NCBI RefSeq assembly: GCF_902506165.1
Contig: NZ_LR733817.1
Span: forward strand, 4,139,937 to 4,203,936
Length of the DNA: 64,000 nucleotides
Reading direction: 5' to 3'
Origin: Bosea sp. 29B
GTDB lineage: Bacteria; Pseudomonadota; Alphaproteobacteria; Rhizobiales; Beijerinckiaceae
The stretch's first letter is position 1. Each line of letters begins with the position of its first letter. Positions 8,281-16,348 of this stretch are shown here, one piece after another. The notes below the pieces were generated by a model. The model saw only the letters and a program-made list of their open reading frames with translations. It was not told where the DNA came from and did not search any database. Made by a program: the position numbers and the translations under genes.

Positions 8281-8340
8281 TGATCAAAATTAGCGTGGTC
8301 GCGCCTTGACATAGAGCGATATACGGCATTTTTGATCAAA
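8281..8340. promoter_or_regulatory. Candidate GntR operator pair between Bug and GntR genes
   Basis: Two copies of TGATCAAA sit 44 nt apart in the divergent promoter region, at 8281-8288 and 8333-8340. Each has the palindromic core TGATCA flanked by A/T, a common form for FCD-type GntR operators. A TTGACA box at 8306-8311 lies between them and could be the -35 element of the rightward promoter, with the second box near the -10 position. That would let the regulator block its own operon. Confidence 0.55.
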
Positions 8341-8343
8341 TCA

Positions 8344-9006
8344 ATGGATGCAACTCCGTCACTCTCCGACTCCGTCAAGGACCTGATCCGTGCCGATATC
8401 CTGGCAGGCAGGCTCGATTTCGGCGCGCGCCTGCGCATCGACGAGCTGGCGACGCGCTATGGTGCGAGCCATATGCCCGTGCGCGAGGCGTTGCGCAGTC
8501 TGGTCGGGGAGGGGCTGGTCGCAGCAGTCGCCAACAAGGGCGCCCGCGTCGTCACGGTCGATGCCGAACATATCCGTCATCTCTTCACCATCCGCATCGC
8601 CGTCGAGGTCGCGCTGGCGCGGCAGGCCGCTTTGGCGATCGACCGGGCCGGGCTGGCCGAGGTCGCGGCGCTGGAGCAGGAACGGCTTGCAGCGGTCGCG
8701 GGTGGCGATTTCGCCGGTGGAGTTGCCATCAATCAACGCTTCCACCGCCGGATCTATGAGGCTGCCGGCAATGCCGAGGGGCTCGTCCTGCTCGACCGGC
8801 ACTGGCTGCTGCTGGCGGCGATCTGGTCGCGCTATGGCTATCGGCCGGAACGGCTCGGCGGCGTCGCCAGCGATCACGATCACATCCAGCGAGCGTTGGC
8901 CGAGCGTGATGCTGACGCCTGCGGCGTGATGACTGCGGCCCATGTCACCAAGACGCGCCAAGACATGCTGGCGCAGCTCGAAGGTCACCAGGGGAGGGTG
9001 CGGTGA
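8344..9006 (+). CDS. GntR family (FCD subgroup) transcriptional regulator
   Basis: 220 residues from the ATG at 8344; a TTG at 8332 is in the same frame but lies inside the operator. The winged helix is at residues 5-70 ('LIRADILAGRLDFGARLRIDELATRYGASHMPVREALRSLVGEGLV'), followed by an all-helical FCD ligand domain with metal-type residues ('NQRFHRRIYEAAGN', 'DHDHIQRALAERDADA'). The stop overlaps the next gene start (GTGA), so it is cotranscribed with the enolase-superfamily gene, and it is divergent from the Bug receptor. It probably senses the substrate of both. Confidence 0.9.
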   Translation: MDATPSLSDSVKDLIRADILAGRLDFGARLRIDELATRYGASHMPVREALRSLVGEGLVAAVANKGARVVTVDAEHIRHLFTIRIAVEVALARQAALAIDRAGLAEVAALEQERLAAVAGGDFAGGVAINQRFHRRIYEAAGNAEGLVLLDRHWLLLAAIWSRYGYRPERLGGVASDHDHIQRALAERDADACGVMTAAHVTKTRQDMLAQLEGHQGRVR

Positions 9007-10127
9007 CGGTAGTCGATCGCATCGAGTGCGCGCGGCTGCGGGTCCTGCGCATCACCGACAAGACGCGCTGGGTCTTCCTCGAGCTCGCCTTCGCCTCCGG
9101 CGTGAGGGGACTCGGCGAGGCCAGCCTGAACGGACGCGAGCGGCTGCTCGTCGACATGGCGCTGGAGCACCTGCCGGCTTGGCTCGCCGGCGGGCTCTTG
9201 CCGGACTTCGACCGCCCGGTGCCGTTGCCGCTCGCGGCGGTCGCGACCGCCTTCGACGTCGCCCGCCGCGATGCCGGGGCCCGTCGCGAGGGCAAGCCGC
9301 TGGCGGCTGCGCTCGGGGCGCCGGCCCAGGCCCGCATCCCACTCTACGCGAACATCAACCGGCGCACGCGCGATCGAACGCCCTCAGGCCATGCTGCCAG
9401 CGCCAACGACGCATTCGCTGCCGGATTTTCGGCAGTGAAGATCGCTCCCTTCGATGACGTCACGCCCGCTCTGTCCGACGATGTCGAAGGGCGGGCCGCG
9501 CTGCAGCGAGGGCTTGACCGGATCGGTGCGGTCCGTGCGGTCTTGGGGAGTGAGCGCCGCCTGCTGGTCGATTGCCATTGGCGCTTCGCGCCAGACCTGG
9601 CCCAGCGGCTTGTCGAAGCGGTGCGCGAGCACGATCTCCACTGGCTCGAATGCCCTGTCGCCGAGACGCCGGCCAACCTGGCCTTGCTCGGGCAGGTGCG
9701 GCGCAAGCTCAACGCCTCCGGCACGCTGCTGGCCGGGCTGGAGGAGTTCTCCGGTGCGCCCGCCTTCCTCGCCTTCGCCGACGTCTATGACGTGATGATG
9801 CCGGACATGAAATATGTCGGCGGCGTCGGCGAGATGCTGCGCACCGGCCAGGCGCTCGCCGAGCGCGGCGTCGCGGTCTCACCACATAATCCGACCGGTC
9901 CCGTCTGCCATGCCGCAAGCCTGCATCTCAGTGCGGCGCTGCCGGGGTTCAGCATGCTCGAGGTCCAGTTCGACGAGACGCCGCTGTTCTTCGACCTTGT
10001 GCAGCCGCGCCTGCCGGGTTTTTCCGGCGGAGCTTCGGATCTGCCGGCTGGAGCCGGGCTGGGGCTCGATCTCGACGAGGAGCGGGCGAAGCCGCTCTGC
10101 ATCCTCGATCTCACATTGCGATCATAG
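9003..10127 (+). CDS. Mandelate racemase/muconate lactonizing enzyme family protein
   Basis: Enolase-superfamily enzyme of 374 residues that abstracts an alpha-proton next to a carboxylate. N-terminal capping domain to about residue 110, then a barrel with 'AVKIAPF' (Lys146), metal ligands Asp190 ('LLVDCHW'), Glu216 ('WLECPV') and Glu247/248 ('AGLEEF'), then 'MPDMKYVGG' (Asp268/Lys270) and 'SPHNPTGP' with His295 as a candidate base. The 'PDMKYVGG' and 'HNPTGP' strings resemble acid-sugar dehydratases and muconate-cycloisomerase-like members; the exact reaction cannot be set from sequence alone. It starts with GTG overlapping the GntR stop. Confidence 0.85.
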   Translation: MTVVDRIECARLRVLRITDKTRWVFLELAFASGVRGLGEASLNGRERLLVDMALEHLPAWLAGGLLPDFDRPVPLPLAAVATAFDVARRDAGARREGKPLAAALGAPAQARIPLYANINRRTRDRTPSGHAASANDAFAAGFSAVKIAPFDDVTPALSDDVEGRAALQRGLDRIGAVRAVLGSERRLLVDCHWRFAPDLAQRLVEAVREHDLHWLECPVAETPANLALLGQVRRKLNASGTLLAGLEEFSGAPAFLAFADVYDVMMPDMKYVGGVGEMLRTGQALAERGVAVSPHNPTGPVCHAASLHLSAALPGFSMLEVQFDETPLFFDLVQPRLPGFSGGASDLPAGAGLGLDLDEERAKPLCILDLTLRS

Positions 10128-10130
10128 GCG

Positions 10131-11651
10131 TTACGCCGCCGAGCGCTCGTTCGGCTCCGGCAGGGCCGGCAGCGTGTCCATCACGCGCTCGGCCGGCAGG
10201 GTGATCGTGACTTCCGTGCCGGCGCGCGGGCTCGACTTGATGCGGAAGCCGCCGCCATGCAGGTCGACCAGCCCCTTGACGATCGGCAACCCCAGGCCCG
10301 AGCCCTGCTCGGCGGTCTTGATCGCAAGGGAGCCACGCCCGAAGGTCTGCATGACCACCGGGATCTCGTCCTCGGGAATGCCCGGCCCGGTATCGGTGAT
10401 GCTGACATATTGCCCGCCGGTCGCGGTCCAGCCGACCTTGATCGAGATCTCGCCGCCCTGCGGGGTGAACTTGATCGCATTCGCGATGATGTTGAGCACG
10501 GCCTGGCGGATCGCGCGCTCATCGGCCCAGATCCGCGGCAGATCGGGCTCTGTCGCCTGGCGAATCGTCTGGCTCTTGGCCTTGGCGCGCAGGTTGAGCA
10601 TGTGCGCAGCATCGTCCGCGATGGCGGCGAGGCTGATCGCCTCCTCGCTGAGCTCATACTTGCCGGCTTCGATGCGCGAGAGGTCGAGGATCTCGTTGAT
10701 CAGCGTCAGCAGGTGCTGGCCCGAGGAATGGATGTCGCCGGAATACTCCTTGTAGGAGGCATTGGTGTGCGGGCCGAACACCTCGTTCTTCATCACCTCG
10801 GAGAAGCCGAGGATGGCGTTGAGCGGGGTGCGCAGTTCGTGGCTCATCGTCGCCAGGAAGCGCGACTTGGCGAGGTTGGCCTCCTCCGCCTTGCGCCTGG
10901 CCTCGTCGGAATTGGCCTTGGCGGTTTCGAGCTCAGCGATCAGCGCATCCTTCTCGGCCCGGAACTCGATGGTCTCGACCGAGGTCGAATAGAGCCGGTT
11001 GGTCAGGAAGATGAAGAAGAGCTGTGCGCAGACCGCCATCAGCAGCATGGTGACGCTGTCGATGTCGGTGCGGCCGCTGAAGGACAGGATGATCGCGCCG
11101 ACGATCGGCGCGAGGCCGAAATAGACCGCGATCGGGATCGTCGCGGCGAGCGTGACCGTGAGCGCGCTGACGATCAGCAGCGCCGTCATCAGGAAGAAGC
11201 GGGCGCCGGGTGCCTCGATGCCGACGAAAAGGCCAGCCAGCAGGGCCCAGGACAGGCCGTGCAGCAGTTCGGCCGTGGGCAGGAGCTTGCGCCAGAAGCT
11301 GACGCGGGCGGCTGCGGAAGGCTCGGCCAGGAAGCGCCGGCACAACACGGCGGCGAAGGCTGTGGTCAGCACCACCAGGCAGAGCCAGCCCGAGACCGCA
11401 TAGAACGGCACCCAGACGCAGGCGGCCGCCGCGACCAGCAAGGCAAGCAGCAGCGTGCCGGCCGAGCCGTTCAGCCGATACTGCGCGAAGACGCGGATCA
11501 GTTCGTAGTCGAAGGCGCGCTGCAGCCCGGTCGACGAAGTCAGCTTCTCGCGTGCCGACCGCACCTCGCGGTTGATCAGCTTGCGGCGCGCCAGCACGGT
11601 CGGATCGGGTCCGCGACCGCGCTGCACCTGTTCGGCTGTCAGTTCCGGCAT
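10131..11651 (-). CDS. Membrane sensor histidine kinase, DivJ/PleC-like
   Basis: 506 residues from the ATG at 11651. About six membrane segments lie in the first 230 residues, then a coiled coil ('ELETAKANSDEARRKAEEANLAK'), a HisKA domain with phospho-acceptor His271 in 'ATMSHELRTPLNAILGFSEVM', and an ATPase domain (N-box 'NIIANAIKFT', G-boxes 'DTGPGIP' and 'GSGLGLPIV'). The H-box matches the DivJ/PleC/PdhS group that phosphorylates DivK and PleD in alphaproteobacteria; the target here is unproven. A start at 11708 is possible but would leave only 30 nt before the divergent nuclease gene. No response regulator is adjacent. The stop lies 3 nt from the convergent enolase-family stop. Confidence 0.85.
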   Translation of the reverse strand: MPELTAEQVQRGRGPDPTVLARRKLINREVRSAREKLTSSTGLQRAFDYELIRVFAQYRLNGSAGTLLLALLVAAAACVWVPFYAVSGWLCLVVLTTAFAAVLCRRFLAEPSAAARVSFWRKLLPTAELLHGLSWALLAGLFVGIEAPGARFFLMTALLIVSALTVTLAATIPIAVYFGLAPIVGAIILSFSGRTDIDSVTMLLMAVCAQLFFIFLTNRLYSTSVETIEFRAEKDALIAELETAKANSDEARRKAEEANLAKSRFLATMSHELRTPLNAILGFSEVMKNEVFGPHTNASYKEYSGDIHSSGQHLLTLINEILDLSRIEAGKYELSEEAISLAAIADDAAHMLNLRAKAKSQTIRQATEPDLPRIWADERAIRQAVLNIIANAIKFTPQGGEISIKVGWTATGGQYVSITDTGPGIPEDEIPVVMQTFGRGSLAIKTAEQGSGLGLPIVKGLVDLHGGGFRIKSSPRAGTEVTITLPAERVMDTLPALPEPNERSAA

Positions 11652-11738
11652 GGCTCGAAGGCAAAGGTTCCCGACCGGCGGCACAACCGTCGCACCCCGG
11701 CTCGCCATGATTGGCGAGAAATCGTTAAGCTTATCCTG

Positions 11739-12290
11739 ATGGCGCGCTTCAGATTCACGACAGGCAGCTACGGACCGTTCGGCTGGCGGCGGGTCGGCCG
11801 ATCCGTCGACTTCGTCGTAGCCCTTGGATTCCTTCTGCTTTTGGCGATCGCGGGAGCAGTCCTGCAGTACCGTCTCGGCTCAGGGCGCGATCTCGCCGGA
11901 GCGGCCGAGGCGATCGATGGCGATTCGATCAGGCTCCTTGGCGAAGAGTTGCGCCTGGAGGGCATCGACGCGCCGGAATACCGGCAGACCTGCCGCGATC
12001 GTACCGGTGGCGAGATCGCCTGCGGCCGGCAGGCCAGGCGTGCCCTGGCCGCGATGCTGGCGCTCGGCAACGTCAACTGCACGATCTCCCGGGCCGATCG
12101 CTATGGCCGCGGACTGGCGCGCTGCCGGCAGGGCGACGCCGAGATCAACGCGGCTCTGGTGCGCCAGGGCCACGCGGTCTCCTATGGCGCCTACCAGGCC
12201 GAGGAGGCCGAGGCGAAGGCGGCCGGCCGCGGCATCTGGGCGACGAGCTTCGAACGGCCGCAGGACTGGCGCCGCAGCCATCCGCGCTGA
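11739..12290 (+). CDS. Membrane-anchored thermonuclease (SNase-like) family protein
   Basis: 183 residues: a short basic N-terminus, one membrane segment (about residues 24-44, 'VDFVVALGFLLLLAIAGAVL'), and a staphylococcal nuclease-like domain: 'AIDGDSIRLLGEELRLEGIDAPEYRQTC', 'RQARRALAAMLAL', 'DRYGRGLARCRQGDAEINAALVRQGHAVSY' and 'AEAKAAGRGIWA'. The catalytic Arg/Glu/Arg set is approximately kept. It probably sits in the periplasm, held in the inner membrane. Four cysteines in the domain suggest two disulfides. It is divergent from the kinase gene. Confidence 0.85.
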   Translation: MARFRFTTGSYGPFGWRRVGRSVDFVVALGFLLLLAIAGAVLQYRLGSGRDLAGAAEAIDGDSIRLLGEELRLEGIDAPEYRQTCRDRTGGEIACGRQARRALAAMLALGNVNCTISRADRYGRGLARCRQGDAEINAALVRQGHAVSYGAYQAEEAEAKAAGRGIWATSFERPQDWRRSHPR

Positions 12291-12452
12291 ACCCGGGCAG
12301 AGCCATGCGAATTCCTCAATCCTGCTGGCGGCCCAGGTATTTTCCTCTCCGGCACGGGCGACCTAAAGAAGGATCGTCTTCACGCTCCCCTGCCGGATTC
12401 GTTGCCGCATGACATTGCTGCCCGCTTGGCCACCCGCCTGTGAGTTCCCGGC

Positions 12453-13373
12453 ATGATCGGCGCGATCCTGCTCGCGCTGGCGCCGATCGCCCTGCTGATC
12501 GCGCTCGGCCACGCCATGCGGCGCCTGCGCTTCCTGCCCGATGCGTTCTGGCCGCAGGCGGAGCGGCTGAGCTACTACGTGCTGCTGCCGGCCCTCTTCA
12601 CGCACGCCTTGGCGATGGCGGATCTCAGGGGGCTGCCCGTCGCCGAGCTGGCTTTGACGCTGATCGCGGCGATCATCACCGTCGCGGCCGTGCTTGTCCT
12701 GGCGAAACCCTGGCTCGGTTACAGCGATGCCGCCTTCACCTCGGTCTTCCAGGGTGGCATCCGCTTCAACAACTATGTCGGCCTGAGTGCGGCCGGCAGC
12801 ATGCTGGGCGCATCCGCACTGCCGCTGGCGGCCGTGGCCAACGCTGCGATCGTGCCGACCGTCAACGTGCTCTGCGTCCTCGTCTTCGCCCGCTGGGGCT
12901 CGGCCCAGCCGACCCTGCGCGGCATCCTGCGGGGTCTTGCCCTCAACCCGCTGCTGATGTCTTGCGTGCTCGGCATCGCCATCCAGCTCAGCGGCCTCGG
13001 CCTGCCGCCCGGCGTCGAGGGCTGCCTCAAGGCGCTCGGCCAGGCCTCGCTGCCGATCGGTCTGCTCTGCGTCGGCGCGGCGCTCGACTGGGGTGCGCTC
13101 GGCCGTGGTCTGAAGCCGGCGCTGGTCGCCTCCGTCGTCAAGTTCGTGCTGATGCCGCTCGCGACCTATGCGGCGCTGAAGGGCTTCGGCCTTGGCGGCC
13201 CGGCGGCGACGCTCGCCATCCTGTTCCAGGCGCTGCCGACCGCCTCGTCATCTTATGTAATGGCGCGCCAGCTCGGCGGCGATGCGCCGCTGATGGCCGG
13301 CATCTGCGCGCTGCAGACGGTGGTGGCGGCGGTTGCGGTGCCGCTCGCGCTGATCCTGCTTGCGCCGGGGTGA
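12453..13373 (+). CDS. AEC (auxin efflux carrier) family transporter
   Basis: 306-residue inner-membrane carrier with about ten hydrophobic segments. The AEC pattern is clear: N-terminal 'GHAMRRLRFLPDAFWPQAERLSYYVLLPALF', the internal 'FRFNNYVGL'-type motif ('GGIRFNNYVGLSAAGSML'), 'LPIGLLCVGAALDW' and 'LFQALPTASSSYVMARQLGGD'. These carriers export or import malonate, malate or other organic acids; substrate unknown. The 160 nt upstream hold no gene and no clear promoter. Confidence 0.85.
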   Translation: MIGAILLALAPIALLIALGHAMRRLRFLPDAFWPQAERLSYYVLLPALFTHALAMADLRGLPVAELALTLIAAIITVAAVLVLAKPWLGYSDAAFTSVFQGGIRFNNYVGLSAAGSMLGASALPLAAVANAAIVPTVNVLCVLVFARWGSAQPTLRGILRGLALNPLLMSCVLGIAIQLSGLGLPPGVEGCLKALGQASLPIGLLCVGAALDWGALGRGLKPALVASVVKFVLMPLATYAALKGFGLGGPAATLAILFQALPTASSSYVMARQLGGDAPLMAGICALQTVVAAVAVPLALILLAPG

Positions 13374-13389
13374 CCGCTCGGGAGAGTGG

Positions 13390-13539
13390 TCACATGGGCT
13401 CGCGCGGATCGTCCCTGCTCGCTCCATCCAGCCGCGCGGTACCCGGCTGACGAGCGCGCGACCAGAAGGTTGCGAGCATCAGCCCCACCGGAATGGCGAG
13501 GACGACGATCCAGACGACGAAGCTCCAGTCTTGCGGCAT
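13390..13539 (-). CDS. Small single-pass membrane protein, 49 aa
   Basis: A 49-residue frame: MPQDWSFVVWIVVLAIPVGL followed by MLATFWSRAR and a polar tail ending DDPREPM. It has one clear membrane segment (residues 7-25) with a basic inner end, and a strong ribosome site GGAGGGAGG just before the ATG. Both points favour a real gene. No family recognised. It faces the AEC carrier, whose stop is 17 nt away, and could be an accessory small protein, but nothing proves it. Confidence 0.6.
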   Translation of the reverse strand: MPQDWSFVVWIVVLAIPVGLMLATFWSRARQPGTARLDGASRDDPREPM

Positions 13540-13697
13540 TGCCTCCCTCCTTGCGGCTGATCAATCGCTGCAACGTGGCTTTGTTCCCGGCCTCGGCCGT
13601 GCTGTCGTCTTGCCGCCGTCTTTGCAGGCTGAACTCTTGACAGGGCGGCGTGGGCACCGTGAAACCGCGATGTCCGAGACGGCGAAAGGCTAGGGGC

Positions 13698-14309
13698 ATG
13701 AAGCTCTATGATGGCGGGCGCGCGCCCAATCCGCGGCGGGTCCGCATCTTCTTCGCCGAGAAGGGCGTGCCCTTGCCCGAACTCATCCCGGTCGACATCG
13801 CAAGGAAGGAGCACCGGACGCCGGAGTTCACCCGGATCAACCCGTCGCAGCGCCTGCCGGTGCTGCTGCTGGAGGACGGCACGGCGCTGGCGGAGACCAT
13901 CGCGATCTGCCGCTACATCGAGAGCCTGCATCCGACGCCGCCGCTGTTCGGCTCCGCCCCCAAGGAGGCGGCCCTGATCGAGATGTGGAATCGCCGCATC
14001 GAGCTCGGCCTGTTCTCGGCGGTTTCGGCCGTGTTCCGCCACGGCCATCCCGCGATGGCCGAGCTCGAGGACCAGGTGCCGGAATGGGCCGAGGCCAGCC
14101 GCGAGCAGATCGACGATCATCTCGTGCTGCTCGACCTGCAGCTCGGCGCCAATCGCTTCCTCTGCGGCGACGAGCTGACGGTCGCCGACATCACCGCCGG
14201 CATCGCCATCGACTTCATGAAGCCTTCGCGCATCCCGCTTCCGGAGGATTTCACGAACATCCGGCGCTGGCATGGCGAGCTCTCGGCCAGGCCGAGCTGG
14301 AAAGTCTGA
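13698..14309 (+). CDS. Glutathione S-transferase family protein
   Basis: 203 residues, starting MKLYDGGRAPNPRRVRIFFAEKG, where the usual catalytic Ser/Cys position reads 'APNPRR' (theta/zeta-type with a non-classical nucleophile). 'SQRLPVLLLEDGTALAETIAICRYIE' forms the glutathione site; the helical C-terminal domain holds 'RFLCGDELTVADITAGIAIDFM'. It is the first gene of an apparent operon: the next start is 2 nt after its stop. Its link to the three secreted paralogues downstream is unclear. Confidence 0.9.
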   Translation: MKLYDGGRAPNPRRVRIFFAEKGVPLPELIPVDIARKEHRTPEFTRINPSQRLPVLLLEDGTALAETIAICRYIESLHPTPPLFGSAPKEAALIEMWNRRIELGLFSAVSAVFRHGHPAMAELEDQVPEWAEASREQIDDHLVLLDLQLGANRFLCGDELTVADITAGIAIDFMKPSRIPLPEDFTNIRRWHGELSARPSWKV

Positions 14310-14311
14310 TC

Positions 14312-14776
14312 ATGCGCCTGCCGCTGATCCTGCTTGCTCTGATGGTCCCGCTCGCCGCGACGGCGATGGAGAAGCTGACCGGCGAGCAGATCAACCGCGC
14401 CTTCACCGGCAACACGGTCAGTGGCCGCTACACCGGCGGCGGCTTCTTCACCGAGTTCCACGACCCTGATGGGCGGGCGCTCGGCAACAATGGCTGGCAG
14501 GAGAATCGCGACGCCTGCTGGATCACCAAGGGTGATTCCGTCTGCTATTATTACGGCCCGCCGGGGGAGCGGACGACGCATTGCTTCACCGTCGAGCTGA
14601 CCGATAGGCTCTATATCCTGCGCAATCTCGACAATGGCCGGATCAATGCGGTGGCGACCATCGAGCTCGCCAATCCGCGCAACCACACCGACGGCGGCAA
14701 GCCCTGGTATTGCGACGGGCTGATCTCGCGCGGCCCGCAGGGGCCGCTGATGTCGCGACGCGTGGCGGCCTGGTGA
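14312..14776 (+). CDS. Secreted paralogue 1 of 3, DUF995-like
   Basis: 154 residues with a signal peptide (MRLPLILLALMVPLAATA). The mature part shares with its two neighbours a set of short blocks: 'LTGEQINRAFTGNTVSGRYT', 'FFTEFHDPDGRALG', 'RDACW', 'VCYYYG', 'HCFTVE', 'INAVATIELANP' and 'WYCDGLIS'. Four cysteines at matching places suggest two disulfides in the periplasm. The opening LTG...GNT block resembles DUF995 and related small beta-barrel proteins, a resemblance I hold loosely. The start is 2 nt after the GST stop, and the stop overlaps paralogue 2 by 4 nt. Confidence 0.8.
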   Translation: MRLPLILLALMVPLAATAMEKLTGEQINRAFTGNTVSGRYTGGGFFTEFHDPDGRALGNNGWQENRDACWITKGDSVCYYYGPPGERTTHCFTVELTDRLYILRNLDNGRINAVATIELANPRNHTDGGKPWYCDGLISRGPQGPLMSRRVAAW

Positions 14777-15246
14777 AGCGGTCCGGCAGGGTCGCGGCGC
14801 TGCTGGCGCTCTGCGTTTCGGCGACGAGCACGTTCGCGGTCGAGCGTCTGACCGGCCAGGAGATCCGCAAGCTCTTCGAGGGCAATACGGTCGCCGGCCG
14901 CTACAATAACGGCTTGCCGTTCAGCGAGTATCATCACCAGGACGGCCGCGCGACCGGGCATAACCGGCATGTGCAGAACACGGATGCCTGCTGGACCACG
15001 ACCGACGAGGCCGTCTGCTACTATTACGGCCCGTTCGCGACCCGCCGGACCTATTGCTTCACCGTCGAGCGCAGCGGTTCGCTCTATGTGCTGCAGACCC
15101 ATCGGACTGGCCGCATCAACGCTATCGCCACGATCCAGCCGGGCGATCCCGAGAAACATGCCGATAAGGCGCCGCCCTGGCATTGCGACGGCTTGATCTC
15201 GCAGGGCCTGCCGCCGTCGATCTCGTCGCGGCTCGCCTCGCAATGA
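14773..15246 (+). CDS. Secreted paralogue 2 of 3, DUF995-like
   Basis: 157 residues from a GTG overlapping the stop of paralogue 1 (GTGA). Signal peptide about residues 1-22 (ends 'ATSTFA'). The blocks are 'VERLTGQEIRKLFEGNTVAG', 'FSEYHHQDGRATG', 'DACWTTTDEAVCYYYG', 'YCFTVERSGSLYVLQ', 'INAIATIQPGDPEKHADK' and 'WHCDGLIS'. It is closer to paralogue 3 than to paralogue 1 (shared 'FAVERLTG', 'CWTTT', 'TYCFTVERSG', 'PGDPEKHADK'). A far upstream ATG in the frame lies inside paralogue 1 and is not used. Function unknown. Confidence 0.8.
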   Translation: MKRSGRVAALLALCVSATSTFAVERLTGQEIRKLFEGNTVAGRYNNGLPFSEYHHQDGRATGHNRHVQNTDACWTTTDEAVCYYYGPFATRRTYCFTVERSGSLYVLQTHRTGRINAIATIQPGDPEKHADKAPPWHCDGLISQGLPPSISSRLASQ

Positions 15247-15707
15247 GGTTTGCGGCGCTGCTGCTGCTCGGGCTCTCGGTCGCGGGGAGCGAGGCATTCG
15301 CCGTCGAGCGGCTGACCGGTGAGCAGATGCGCCAGCTCGTCGAGGGCAATACCGCGACCGGGCGCTACAGCAGCGGCGAGACCTTCAGCGAGTTCCATCA
15401 CGCCGACGGGCGGGTGAGCGGCTACAACCGCGATCGTGCAATGCCGAACCGCGATGCCTGCTGGACCACGACTGAAGATGCGATCTGCTATTATTACGGC
15501 CCGATCGAGACCCGGCAGACCTATTGCTTCACCGTCGAACGCAGCGGCACGCTCTATGTTCCGCGCAGCGTCGCCAGTGGCAGCATCATCGGCGCCTTCG
15601 CCATCCAGCCCGGCGATCCCGAGAAGCACGCCGACAAGGTGCCGGCCTGGTATTGCGATGGGTTGATCTCGCAGCGAAAGGGCCGGGGGCGGCTGGCCGG
15701 GCGATGA
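15243..15707 (+). CDS. Secreted paralogue 3 of 3, DUF995-like
   Basis: 154 residues with signal peptide MRFAALLLLGLSVAGSEAFA. It keeps the four cysteines and the blocks 'LTGEQMRQLVEGNTATGRYS', 'FSEFHHADGRVSGYN', 'DACWTTTEDAICYYYG', 'YCFTVERSGTLYV', 'IQPGDPEKHADK' and 'WYCDGLIS'. The tail is basic ('KGRGRLAGR'). Its ATG overlaps the stop of paralogue 2 and its own stop overlaps the glycosylase start, so all are coupled. It probably arose by duplication from the same ancestor as paralogue 2. Confidence 0.8.
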   Translation: MRFAALLLLGLSVAGSEAFAVERLTGEQMRQLVEGNTATGRYSSGETFSEFHHADGRVSGYNRDRAMPNRDACWTTTEDAICYYYGPIETRQTYCFTVERSGTLYVPRSVASGSIIGAFAIQPGDPEKHADKVPAWYCDGLISQRKGRGRLAGR

Positions 15708-16345
15708 GCGGGCAGGGGGACGATGCGCCGGAAGCGCTCGGCGATGTCCTCGTCGAATTGCGCGCCTGCCGCATTTGCCGGGACGAGCCGGTCTATCTGC
15801 CGCGCCTGCCGCACGAGCCGCGTCCCGTCATCCAGGCCGAGGCGAGCGCGCGCCTCTTGATCGCGAGCCAGGCGCCGGGCACACGCGTCCATGCCAGCGG
15901 CAGGCCTTTCACCGACCGCTCCGGCGACCGGCTGCGCGATTGGCTCGGCCTCGACCATGCTCGCTTCTACGACGCTTCGCGCGTCGCGATCGTGCCGATG
16001 GGCCATTGCTTCCCCGGGCTTGACGGAAAGGGCGGCGACCTGCCGCCACGCCGCGAATGCGCGCCGGCCTGGCGAAGCCGCGTGCTCGCTGGCCTGCCGG
16101 AGATCGAGCTCATCCTGGTGATCGGCCGCTATGCCCAGGCCTGGCATCTCGGTCCGAAGGCGGCGGCCGACCTGACGGCGACCGTCGCCGACTGGCGCAA
16201 TATCTTCGCCGGGGATCGCCGGCCGCGCATCCTGCCGTTGCCGCACCCCTCCTGGCGCAACAATGGCTGGCTCCGGAAGAACCCCTGGTTCGAGGCGGAG
16301 CTGGTGCCGGTGTTGCGGGCGGAGGTGGCGCGGCTGGTCGGTTGA
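15704..16345 (+). CDS. Uracil-DNA glycosylase family protein
   Basis: 213 residues of the uracil-DNA glycosylase superfamily. A cysteine pair opens it ('LRACRICRDEP'), then motif A 'LLIASQAPGTRVHASGRPFTDRSGDRLRDWLGL', 'IVPMGHCFPG' and the late 'ILPLPHPSWRNN' with His181, the position of the active-site His-Pro-Ser. It removes uracil or related bases from DNA. It is close to the small alphaproteobacterial subgroup rather than to classical Ung. The start overlaps paralogue 3, which is an odd partner for a repair enzyme. Confidence 0.85.
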   Translation: MSGQGDDAPEALGDVLVELRACRICRDEPVYLPRLPHEPRPVIQAEASARLLIASQAPGTRVHASGRPFTDRSGDRLRDWLGLDHARFYDASRVAIVPMGHCFPGLDGKGGDLPPRRECAPAWRSRVLAGLPEIELILVIGRYAQAWHLGPKAAADLTATVADWRNIFAGDRRPRILPLPHPSWRNNGWLRKNPWFEAELVPVLRAEVARLVG

Positions 16346-16348
16346 GCC

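Noticed and set aside
11701..11718. CTCGCCA / TGGCGAG hairpin before the nuclease gene
   Set aside because: Seven-base stem close to an alternative kinase start. Too short and not placed like a terminator or known operator.
10257..12290. 677-residue open frame on the plus strand opposite the kinase
   Set aside because: Only the last 183 residues (from 11739) have a domain. The rest is the antisense of the kinase gene and is rich in Arg, Asp and Gln, typical of a shadow frame in GC-rich DNA.
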